From positions 40,847,454 to 40,911,453 of the forward strand of contig NC_030389.2 of NCBI RefSeq assembly GCF_001625215.2: DNA of 64,000 nucleotides, written 5' to 3'. This document shows, one piece after another, positions 33,318 through 42,420 of the stretch. Positions within the stretch are counted from its first letter, which is position 1. Every line of letters starts with the position of its first letter. This stretch comes from Daucus carota subsp. sativus. Lineage: Eukaryota > Streptophyta > Magnoliopsida > Apiales > Apiaceae. The notes below the pieces were generated by a model. The model was given only the letters and a program-made list of their open reading frames with translations. It was not told the origin of the DNA and did not search any database. Both the position numbers and the translations under genes were made by a program.

Positions 33318-34215
33318 TTTTTTTTTGTTGACAAAATGCAAATTCACTCCATTAAATTAAAACAAGTCTAGTCGGGACAGATACTCAACTGACAATGCAA
33401 TCAGGTTAATAAACAATAAAACGAGCTAAACAAATAGCCACATTGTTTCCAGACTGCTTAACACAATGAATCCAATGATTCTTGAAATTGAAAATGAATA
33501 CAAAGGCTTCTCGAGTAATCCAGCCTACATCAATCCCGAAAATGGTAGCTTCACAATTGACCTTCACAATAGCTCCATGGCTGTTGCGGTGTTCAGACGA
33601 CTCAGTTGTAAAAACTAGGCAATGAGGAACAAGAATCCTCGAATAATGAACAACTATAATTTGTGAAAGGTGAACACATGCGATCACCACCGTTCCAAGC
33701 ATACCCCAACTATCTACATGCCGGGAGCCAGCTATAGACATGCCGAAAGTATTAATGATGCGATAAACCAGATCTTCCAAAACTCCATCCCAATCATTCT
33801 CATTGATAATGCAGGAAGACATAACAACCACAAATATAACACCCAGAAATTGGGTACTAAATCAACACACGCCAAAAGGCGAGACGGAAAAACACAATCG
33901 GACCTTTGATTTCAAAAGATCTGATATTCTGAAAACAATCAAGTCCAAGCTCAAATCCGAAACAGATCTGAAAATAAAACTCGATTGGAATCTTCGAGGT
34001 TTAAGCAACACTCGATTTTATTGAAAAACAAAAAATAGGTAAATAGTGGAGAAGATGGGAGAGCGAAAATGATTTGGTGGATGTAGAGGATGAAGGTGAA
34101 GAATGGAGAAGTGACGGCTAATTTTGGGAGTCGACTCTCAAAATCCTAAAATCCTAACTTGAGAGAGAATAACAATAGAGCTAATTTGAGGACAAATATG
34201 GATATCTAATGCAGT
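33318..34215 (-). mobile_element. Retroposed sequence with poly(A) and RNase H-like tail
   Basis: On the minus strand this is a 0.9-kb insert ending in a short A run (T run at 33318-33326). It is flanked by agttgctaaagtg at 33305-33317 and 34216-34228, a 13-bp target duplication typical of LINE-driven insertion. Its ORF (33831-33406) ends in HWIHCVKQSGNNVAICLARF, similar to the last part of plant RNase H domains found in LINEs and related genes, preceded by VKVNCEATIF...GWITRE. It is therefore a 5'-truncated LINE end or a processed copy of an RNase H-like mRNA. Confidence 0.55.
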
Positions 34216-34228
34216 AGTTGCTAAAGTG

Positions 34229-34291
34229 TTTTTTTTTGACCTGGGACGACAGAGGATAAACTCTTTACCACTGAGCTATCCAACCGTGCTC
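34229..34291 (-). mobile_element. tRNA-derived SINE fragment nested at the same site
   Basis: The minus strand reads ggttggatagctcagtggta (tRNA-like A box) to cccaggtc followed by nine A. The flanks agttgctaaagtg at 34216-34228 and 34292-34304 repeat the target sequence of the neighbouring insert, so two retroposition events used the same 13-bp site. There is no B box and no tRNA fold. Confidence 0.55.
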
Positions 34292-34304
34292 AGTTGCTAA
34301 AGTG

Positions 34305-34625
34305 TTTTAATTACATGACTCATAAGTTATTAAAATGAAAATTGTTTATGAACAAAAACAGACTATTTCAACTTAGCTACTTCTTTCTCCGAAAACAGAA
34401 GCTGGCTTTTTAACGAAAGATGGCCCAGCTTCACAGCAAAACATGCACCAACTACTCGTAAAACACGACTTCTACTCTCTCCTCTGCCCTCAAGAGTTGA
34501 TTAGCTTTACAACATGTTCAACCCTTTCTTTCTTAGCTATTTCTCAAAGTAAGTCATCTGGGTTTGTATTATCATCTATAAAAAGCACACTTCCTCGCTA
34601 TAACTTCTAGCTTGTAACTTGAACC
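34305..34625. promoter_or_regulatory. Upstream region of channel copy E
   Basis: The TATA-like ctataaaaagcac (about 34577-34589) lies about 40 bp before the ATG at 34626. The block is homologous to the upstream regions of copies A-D. Confidence 0.5.
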
Positions 34626-36425
34626 ATGAATGAGCTGAAGAGAAATAAGGCACTGAGGCATAATGCATCAGCCATAGCCATACCCATGCCAGTAAACTCT
34701 CCACCCTCCGATGATCTTACATCTCCCAATGATGTTCACACAAACAGACCTTTTCATGCACTACGTCGAAGAATGTTTTCATGGGTCGTCATAAATCCAA
34801 ATTCTAGGAATGCTCAGATATGGGGAAAATTCCTCTATCTCTTCTTTATATATGCATTCTTATTACAAACTACGTTCGTCTTTTTGCAGGCCGCAAGGCA
34901 GGACAGAAATTGCATATCTCTTGTGGACTACGAGTTAAGAATCACATTGTATATCTTGAACAAGTTGAATGATATCATTTTCCTATTGCACATTCTCATT
35001 AAGTTCAAGATGGCCTCTGTCGATCTCAAAACTAGAGTTCTAGTTTACGATCCGAAAAAAGTAGCTCTCAATTATATGAAGTCCTACTTTTTCATCGACC
35101 TTTTCTTAATAGTACCCGTTTTTCTAGAACTTGTCCAATACATAATCATACAGACCAAATGGTCTAACGAGACAACTCGGGCTTTTTTGTTCTTGCAAAA
35201 TCTCGCTGTGTTGTGTAGACTACTGTCTTCGTTTGGTGAGCTACCTGTGAGCGCCTATTTTGACTCATTGTCAACGATTTTTTTATTCAGTAACATTGCA
35301 TTTTTTCTTTTTACTCACGCGGTCGGGGTATTTTGGTATTACTTTGCATTAAGTAGGGTAGAAGAGTGTCTTAAAAAAGCTTGTGGCAAGCCCTGGTGCT
35401 TTGATCTAATATCATGTGAGCCTGCATATGAGGATAAGAAGCTCCAAATTGATCTGACATCATTGAATAAATGGAAGAACAACAAGAATGCTACGGCTTG
35501 TTTTGGTCCAGGCGGTTATAACTATGGAATCTATGTTCAGGCTGTCAGTCTGATGAGAAATTCGGATATAAAAATGCGATATATATATTCACTGTCTTGG
35601 GGGTTCCAGCAAATTAGTACTTTGGCTGGAAATCAAATTCCAGCTTTCTCCTTCGTGGAAGTTCTCTTCACTATTTTTATCACTGTTACGGGTCTTTTGC
35701 TGTTCTCCTTCCTCATTGGAAATATGCAGAGCCATCTCCAAGCTCTGTCACGCAGGAGATTAGAAAATTCTGTAAGGAGCTCTGAAATTGAGCTATGGAT
35801 GAGCCATCGACTATTTCCAGACGAACTTAAAGCAAAAATCCGTGAATCAGAACGATATAATTGGGTCGCCACCAGAGGTCTGAACGAATTGATGCTATTA
35901 GAGAATCTACCAGAGGACCTTCAAAGAGATATACGTCGACATCTCCTCAAATTTGACAAAAGCTTCCCCGTTGTTGCCTTAATGGACGAGTCCATCTTAG
36001 ATGCCATCAGGGAAAGAATGAAACAGAAAACATATATGAAGGGAAACAGAGTTTTGGTTCGTGGAGGTCTCATCGATAAGATGGTTTACATTGTTCGGGG
36101 GAAGCTTGAGAGTATTAGCGAAGATGAGAATGTATATCCTTTGTCTGAGGGGGATGTCTGCGGTGCAGAACTTATTACATTGTGCCTAGAGCATTATGTT
36201 CTGAATAGAGATAATGATAAATTCAGAATTCCAGCAGGGAAATTGGTGAGCAAGAGGACGGTCCGATGCTTAACAAATGTAGAAGCATTTACACTTAGAG
36301 CTGCAGACCTGGAGGATGTCTTCAGTTTGTACTCTGGGCTTCTCATACAAAATCCTCTTGTTCAAGGTGCCATTACCAAGGAATCGCTTCATCCAAAGAG
36401 TCTTTTGCGCAGTAGATCATATTAA
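34626..36425 (+). CDS. CNGC20-like cyclic nucleotide-gated channel, copy E, lacking IQ tail
   Basis: An intact intronless ORF of 599 residues. The N-terminus is 12 residues longer than in copy D (MNELKRNKALRHNASAIAIP). S1-S6 are present, with the Cys-rich loop CLKKACGKPWCFDLISC, pore SLSWGFQQISTLAGN, C-linker (SSEIELWMSHRLFPDELK) and cyclic-nucleotide-binding domain. It ends SLLRSRSY with no IQ motif. Membrane and linker parts differ clearly from copies B-D, but 36216-36472 is identical to copy C (12255-12511), as if converted. Likely a plasma-membrane cation channel subunit of group IVa. Loss of the calmodulin site would change its calcium feedback. Whether it is expressed cannot be told. 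Confidence 0.8.
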   Translation: MNELKRNKALRHNASAIAIPMPVNSPPSDDLTSPNDVHTNRPFHALRRRMFSWVVINPNSRNAQIWGKFLYLFFIYAFLLQTTFVFLQAARQDRNCISLVDYELRITLYILNKLNDIIFLLHILIKFKMASVDLKTRVLVYDPKKVALNYMKSYFFIDLFLIVPVFLELVQYIIIQTKWSNETTRAFLFLQNLAVLCRLLSSFGELPVSAYFDSLSTIFLFSNIAFFLFTHAVGVFWYYFALSRVEECLKKACGKPWCFDLISCEPAYEDKKLQIDLTSLNKWKNNKNATACFGPGGYNYGIYVQAVSLMRNSDIKMRYIYSLSWGFQQISTLAGNQIPAFSFVEVLFTIFITVTGLLLFSFLIGNMQSHLQALSRRRLENSVRSSEIELWMSHRLFPDELKAKIRESERYNWVATRGLNELMLLENLPEDLQRDIRRHLLKFDKSFPVVALMDESILDAIRERMKQKTYMKGNRVLVRGGLIDKMVYIVRGKLESISEDENVYPLSEGDVCGAELITLCLEHYVLNRDNDKFRIPAGKLVSKRTVRCLTNVEAFTLRAADLEDVFSLYSGLLIQNPLVQGAITKESLHPKSLLRSRSY

Positions 36426-36877
36426 ACTTGCACGAAGATGTTAGAGTACACATCTGTTCATTTCAGACCAGCCCCTGCAGCGACCTAGAATAATTTCTAG
36501 TGCATCTTTTAATTATTATGTAATTAGAATTTCCACTTGCAATGTGTTTCCAGTGCAACTCTTTTTATTTCTTGTAAAAGCTCTATGTATCCACTGCTTG
36601 TTTTCCGAGTTAAAGAAAACTGTCATCAATTATAGTCTTAATAATTTCTTTAGGTATGAAACTTGCACATATATAAATAGGTCCTGACAGTGAGGGACCT
36701 TTTAGTTGGTCTATCATTTTTCGGGTGTTTGGATGAATATTCAGCAATCTAAACGGGCAAAATCAGCAGTTAAAAAGCACTATCGTCCAACGATTAAAAA
36801 TCGTTTAATCACTAGACTTATGTTAATTATCATAGTCGCGCGATAGACAACAAAAAATTTACAACCCAATATCTCTG
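36426..36877. other. Channel E 3' flank
   Basis: The first 47 bp are identical to copy C. Then comes 3' UTR-like sequence and a GNAT promoter remnant (cttgcacatatataaatagg, about 36664), but no GNAT body follows. Confidence 0.4.
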
Positions 36878-36879
36878 TA

Positions 36880-37107
36880 CTCCCTCCCTCACTCTGAGTT
36901 GTTTACGTTCACTGTTTGCACGCATTTTGAGGCTCCTATAAAGTATAGTTCTATGATTTTTAAAAAAATTTCTTTAAATAAAAGTTTAAACATTAAACTT
37001 TTATTCAAGGAAAAAATATTTAAAAAATATATTGGGGAACCATACTTAAAACGAGCCTTAAAAATCGTGCGAAAAGTAACGTAAAGAATTGAGGGGGACG
37101 AAAGAAG
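36880..37107. mobile_element. Stowaway MITE
   Basis: A 228-bp element with ends ctccctccctcactctga and the matching gaggggga...gaag, flanked by TA on both sides (36878-36879, 37108-37109). This is the Tc1/mariner-type Stowaway signature. The stretch just after (to about 37310) ends in a similar ggacgaaaggag-TA and may be part of a second Stowaway. Confidence 0.8.
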
Positions 37108-37363
37108 TATAACATAGTCAAATACATGTTCATTTTGACTTTTTACTAGTCAAATTAGTTATAGTTTAACTGTAATTTATATAATTTAAAATGTAATTTT
37201 TGATTTTTAAAATAATAAGTGAATATATTTTAATATTTAATAGACCTATCAATTTGGCCTCTTGAAAATTAAATCGACATGTAAAAAAGGACGAAAGGAG
37301 TAACATGTCAAGAAAATGAGTTCTGTTGGAATGTGTCTAAAGACAAATTTCTTGGAGTTCCAT

Positions 37364-37592
37364 TAGGGATGTCAATTTGTACCGAACCGATGGATACCCG
37401 ACCCGTATCGACTCGATTGGGTTTTACAGAACCCGAATATTTCGGGTTCAGGTTTAATTTTTAAACCCGAACTATTTTCGGGTCGGGTTCGGGTTTATGC
37501 CATACCGTTTCAAACCCGATCCGAAACCCGAAACCCGTTTCAAACCGAACCCGAATCCGAATCCGATCTGAAATCCGTATATATATATATAT

Positions 37593-37623
<31 letters not shown>

Positions 37624-38052
37624 TATTATTAATATTTATTAGTAATATGTATCTATTGTAATATTACTAATTTTTAATGTTCATTGACCTAATTTATTCC
37701 GCTGCTGAGACCCGCAGACGGCAGTGCAACACATCTATGTTTGAATGTGGGAGCAACAGACTTAATGATTAAATGAGTGTTTTGTAATGTTAAAATCCTA
37801 ATTTGTTTTTAATTATTCTGAATTCGTAATATTTTTATTTTAAACTACTGAATTTTTGAATTTTGATTTTCCTAAAAAAGTATATTTTTTCGGGTTTCGG
37901 GTTAACCCGAACCCGAATAAAACCCGACGGGTTTGGGTTTGGGTTTACAAAGTTCGGGTTTTTTTGGGTTCGGGTTTACAATATAAAATCGGGTTCGGGT
38001 TCGGATTTGGTTTTTACAAAACCCGTTTCGACCGACTCAATTGTCATCCCTA
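37364..38052. mobile_element. hAT MITE with long cccgaa/ttcggg inverted repeat
   Basis: A 689-bp element with ends tagggatgtcaattt and the reverse of tagggatgacaattg. Flanks agttccat (37356-37363) and aattccat (38053-38060) form an 8-bp duplication with one change, as for hAT. The inside holds repeated acccgaacccg on the left and cgggttcgggt on the right, plus a TA microsatellite (37579-37626). Confidence 0.85.
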
Positions 38053-39179
38053 AATTCCATTCACATGGAAATCAACAAGCCACCTTTATTCAACTCATAC
38101 CTTCTCAGCAATTCTTCTGCTAACAACTCAGCATCCTCTGAAGAACCTTTATTTTCTCCTTCCGCGGTCCGCCAATGCCTCTATTTCCATCCCTTAAATC
38201 ATAAATCTTGAATCCTATTTCAATGACTTTTTACACCCCCTGCCCCAAGAGTTCATACTTATTTACAAGAAATGCCATCCAAATTTCTGTTTTTGTATAA
38301 GTTTTCCACCTCACAAATTTCCAGCACATGCTCACTTTCTCTTTGTGTAAAATTTGGACACATGTTCTACACCACGTGACACTGTCCAACCCATTCCACA
38401 GCCCAAACTCTACCCTCTCTTTTGCCATGTCTTCATTTGGCAACAGAACAAAAAGAAACTCGTTGCGCAGTATAGGAGCTTTCCTATTTCGTGATTATCC
38501 CCAGCTGATCACAGTTTGACCATGATACTGTCTTCAGAATATCATTTGATTTCAATTTCAGTTTCGATTTCAAATTCAAAACTTCAAACCAACAGGAGAG
38601 GAAGCTACACCATAGAACGCATCTTCTCCACCTATGAAGAGGTAAGGTTCCCAACTGCTTTATCGCTTTCAAATTCCAGCATTATATTAAACTTGAATCT
38701 TTTCCATTGTTAAATTCTGTTGTACTAAAAGAGGATACCTCAGGACGAACTTCTGTTTTTATGTTTCTTATTTGTACATTTGCTTTCTACTCGGTTTGTA
38801 GTGGTAATTTGGGGTCTGATATATCATTTGTTTATCTGTTTCTTTCATAAAAACTAGGGGTTTTTCAATCATCTCAATCTAGATAGTTTCCTTGCGTTGA
38901 ATGGGGATGGTTCTGGTGAAGTCATGGCCTCTGTTTTTTGTTTCGTAACTAAATGAATCTCAATCTACAATTGACTATTTTCATTCTGAGGAGGGGAATC
39001 CCAGCACTGGTGAGTTTTCTTAATGGCTGTATGATAAGAATGTGACAATCATTTTGTGTATTGTATGTGTTTTGTATTGTTTTGCTGTTTTAGGTGGTCT
39101 CCAAAGATTTTAGTCATTGTTTCACTAACATTCTATGTTTCAAGGTCAAGCTTTAAATTGAGTACTTTTGTTTTGTTAG

Positions 39180-39287
39180 GTTGTCAGCTTTGTGGTCTGG
39201 AATCCTCCGGAGTTTGCTAAGAATTTGCTTCCAACTTACTTCAAGCACAACAATTTCTCCAGCTTTGTCAGGCAACTCAATACTTAT
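39180..39287 (+). pseudogene. Orphan heat-shock-factor DNA-binding exon fragment
   Basis: Between an ag (39178-39179) and a gt donor (39288-39289), 36 codons read [20 protein letters not shown] then [16 protein letters not shown]. This is the recognition-helix part of a class A plant heat shock factor and stops exactly at the conserved intron position. The preceding helices and the second exon (GFRKV...) are absent. A possible upstream exon ends at about 38640. Likely a captured or decayed fragment. Confidence 0.75.
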
Positions 39288-39532
39288 GTAAGCACATTAG
39301 TCTTTTATATTTTCGTGTATTTTACTTTTGTTTGTACGAGTACAAGTGCGACGGGTGAGAGAAGAATCCTGGCAATCGAGCTAGGCACTACTGTTAAACC
39401 AACACGGGAAATTCTGTGTCCTGGCTATAGTTATGGTTTTATGGTTCTGCAGTTAGATTCCTTCTAAAGATTAAATTGTTTGAAATATATAGAACTTGAG
39501 AAGATGTCATAAACAAGTTATTTTTGATACAG

Positions 39533-39900
39533 TGTCTATCAAGGGCTCTCCGGGATGAAAAACCCAAAGCTTTTAATGGCAGCATCAGCTTTGGCTTTAC
39601 CCATCCAGCCTCAAAAGGCGTCAGTTGTTCACACGGGAATGATGGAAGTATATTTCTTTAGGTGTTTCTTGCCAGACTGTCATATTTTTTTCTTAAATTG
39701 TTCTCCTGCATCAATTTTTCTCAAATTTCACGACTTCTAGCAGATGATCTGCAAAAGAGGGTGTAATCATTTGAAATCCATTATGAGTAGTTTGTAGACT
39801 GTTGCTTTTGTTTATTTATTTCAGGTTGCATTTGCGAAAAGAGCCCTTAAAGATCCAAAACTCAAGATGGCATACAATGTACATAAGATGTATTTCTATA
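39533..39900 (+). other. Two unassigned exon-like fragments
   Basis: 39533-39653 reads LSRALRDEKPKAFNGSISFG and onward (FTHPASKGVSCSHGNDG), and 39829-39900 reads VAFAKRALKDPKLKMAYN; both have splice-like borders. I cannot name them. They follow the heat-shock-factor fragment in the same orientation. Confidence 0.25.
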
Positions 39901-40164
39901 TACATATTTATATTAAAATTTTAATTATAATTGATGTATATTAATGAATAGATATTAATGTCTAATAATAAGTTATTATCAAAAGTCAATAATAATATTT
40001 CTATATTTAAATATATGTATAGTGAGAAGGATAGATTAGTCTTTTCGAATAAAATCATTTATTGTCGTTGTATTAGATTTATAATCAATTTGTTTAAAAT
40101 TTATGAACCTATCTACAACAAAATAATCATTTTTATGCGTAGCGGGCAAAAATTACTAGTCAAA

Positions 40165-40325
40165 CTATAAAAACTTCTCAGGCAAAATCATAATTGCCAT
40201 TTTTTATGCAATGGTGATTTTGCAAGCACTCCTTCCGCCAATGCCTCTATCTCCATCAACTATAAAAACTTCTCAGGCAAAATCATAATTGCCATTTTTA
40301 ATGCAATGGTGACTTTGCAAGCACT
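40165..40325 (+). repeat. Short tandem duplication
   Basis: A 68-bp block starting aactataaaaacttctcagg occurs at about 40165-40232 and 40258-40325 with two or three differences. The 25 bp between include gccaatgcctctat, which also occurs at about 38171. Confidence 0.65.
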
Positions 40326-40424
40326 GGATAGTACTCGAAAACGACATGCACTACTCATGCATATATCATAATATCCAATTATGTATTTGCTTAAAGTTAA
40401 TTAGTGCTTCTGCAGAAGTTGCGC

Positions 40425-40720
40425 CGGGCCATCTTAGGCATCTCTATCGTCTCCGGCACATTTCTAAAAATCATCAGCATCATCTTAAAAAAGCCGATAG
40501 TCGATAGACTCTAATGACAAAGATAATTTCATAACAGCCTACATGATTGCTTGTCCCACTGACGACTACCCCACTCATATGCCTTAGAACCGCACAATGG
40601 CTCCATTTCCGTGATACCCAATGAAATGATGTAGGTGTGAATGAAGTTTGGTTATGTTTTAGGTTTAAAGTACTGGGGCAAAGGCATTATAACAAAATCT
40701 GTGTATATTAGGGTGCACAA
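40425..40720. pseudogene. Collapsed pair of GNAT relics
   Basis: 40425-40510 on the minus strand resembles the start of the GNAT at 1-327 (gatgctgatgattttt, cctaagatgg). 40555-40720 on the plus strand resembles the middle of the intact GNAT (catatgccttagaaccgc, aagtactggggcaaaggcat). This is the same head-to-head order as 1-1484, shrunk by deletion. Confidence 0.6.
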
Positions 40721-40945
40721 CAATGCCGAGTAAAAATCAAACCGGTTTTTTTATGACCAGTTGAAAATATAGATTTCATTTGAAATCCCGGATTTGACCA
40801 AATGATGGATTGAAAACAATTGAATTTGAATTTCAGTAAATTCAAAGATTAATATGAAATCGAATTTGAAATGACACTTCAAAATTCAAATCATGTCATT
40901 TGACATAAAATACATTTTCTCAAATAAATGAATTTGCAGCCCTAT
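40706..40945. mobile_element. Probable hAT MITE
   Basis: The ends tagggtgcacaa and ttgcagcccta are inverted, and the body is AT-rich with many gaatttgaat words. No target duplication was seen. Confidence 0.45.
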
Positions 40946-41099
40946 TAAACGTGTGGAAAGAAACAAAAACTTGCTCAAACTAATGTTGCAAAGGAAATAT
41001 CTTCTGTTTCTTAATACTACTGTAGTAAACAGTCTGAATAGATGTTACATAATGATTTAAAACTCAGTGGGAGAAACGCGGGTCAGAGACCAGTATCAA

Positions 41100-41310
41100 C
41101 AAAGTTTGGACCAGGAGCAAAAGCTGCTCTGCTTCTGACTTTTGTTTTTCTTAACGCGTTTGTGTAAATAAGTAGCAGCACAAGCTGAGAATGCTAGCTT
41201 TTCTCTCACGGCTTCTACTTCTTTTCCAAACACTTTATTAACTTATTTAATTCTCACTTCTACTTCATTTCTTTGGTTTAAGCAAAAAGTCACTTCTTTT
41301 AAACTAACTC
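41100..41310 (-). mobile_element. hAT-like MITE relic, inverted
   Basis: Related on the minus strand to 5597-5846 (gagaatgctagcttt and cttctacttcttttccaaac words). The ends are decayed. Confidence 0.45.
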
Positions 41311-41778
41311 AAAAACATCACATGTTCCCAAGATTCCCTAGCCTTTCCGCAGAATCTATCAAGTTTACGCGTAATACTTCCTTTTAAAACTGTCCCATTT
41401 TCACATCAAATTAGTAGGTTTATCAAGCATATATAAACAAGTTCTTCATTGTTAGTTTTTAGAGTTTATTGCATTTTGCACCCCCTTGGATTTCCGAAAA
41501 AGCACTTTATGGCGTATACTTTGTATAATTGCAGCGTGCACCCCTCTCGTTTGAAAAGCGGCAATTGGAACCCTTCCGTCATTGAACCGTTAAGTTTACT
41601 GAAGACCGTTAACTGAGGGGCATTTGACCCATTTCCAACACAGTAAAAGTACCGTTACCCCTCAGTTGTATATATACACATGTAATAAATAATTTTTATT
41701 TGTCTCTCTCCCATCTTATCTCTTCTGTTCTTATCTCTTCTTCTCTTCTTCTCTTCTTTATTTACTTTTTCATCGATA

Positions 41779-42147
41779 ATGGCTGAAAGATGTCTGTGTG
41801 GTAATTGGTTGGCAACAAAAACTGCTTGGACTGATTTAAATGCAGGCCGGCGGTTTGTTTCTTGTGAAAGATGTCGATTTTTCCGGTGGTTGGATGAGCC
41901 GCTTTGTGAGCGTGCAAGAGCAATAATCCCTGGGTTGTTGAGAAAAATTAATAAGCTCGAAGCACAAACAAAACAAGTTGAGTGCAAGAGAATTGGATTT
42001 GGTTCGGAACAGATCGGAGGTCATTTGGCATGTTCCGAGGTAGGGAGAAGGGGTTTCGTGGGTGAAAGGGACATGGAGTACCTAAAAGGATCTAAAGATG
42101 AGAAGTGCGGTTGCAATGTTGCACTTACTTTGTTCATTGTCACCTAG
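41779..42147 (+). CDS. GRF-type zinc finger protein inside the Mutator-like element
   Basis: A single-exon ORF of 122 residues. Residues 5-42 carry the GRF zinc-finger pattern: CLCGNWLATKTAW, NAGRRFVSCERCRFFRWLDE, with Cys6, Cys8, Cys29 and Cys32 as likely ligands. Plant proteins of this sort are mostly uncharacterised; GRF fingers in other proteins bind nucleic acid, notably single-stranded DNA. After it come a helical stretch (ARAIIPGLLRKINKLEAQTK) and a tail without known features. Its start is 317 bp inside the left end, and a TATA-like tatatatacacatg lies about 110 bp upstream. It is convergent with the transposase. It may be a helper gene of the element or a captured host gene. Confidence 0.75.
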   Translation: MAERCLCGNWLATKTAWTDLNAGRRFVSCERCRFFRWLDEPLCERARAIIPGLLRKINKLEAQTKQVECKRIGFGSEQIGGHLACSEVGRRGFVGERDMEYLKGSKDEKCGCNVALTLFIVT

Positions 42148-42420
42148 ATTGCAATAATTTTGTATAGTTTCTGCAAGATCCAAGATGTTGAAGTAGATGA
42201 CTAGGTTGGTAGGTAGTTGTTCATGTCATTATCTTCGATTTAAGTAGTTTCATTGAGTAATGTTTGATGAACGTTGTATTGTATTGGTTTGAAATGAATT
42301 CTCTTAATGCGTCCCTCATGTTTGTTTTGTGTTTGAGAGGTATAGCACATATGAGGACAGATGCTACAATAAAACAGATGAAGAGAGAAGTAAAAGCAGA
42401 AAACAAATTGAAGTAGAAAG

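Noticed and set aside
34238-34291. tRNA gene on the minus strand
   Set aside because: Only the A-box half is present. There is no B box or acceptor pairing, and a poly(A) tail and target duplication show a SINE fragment.
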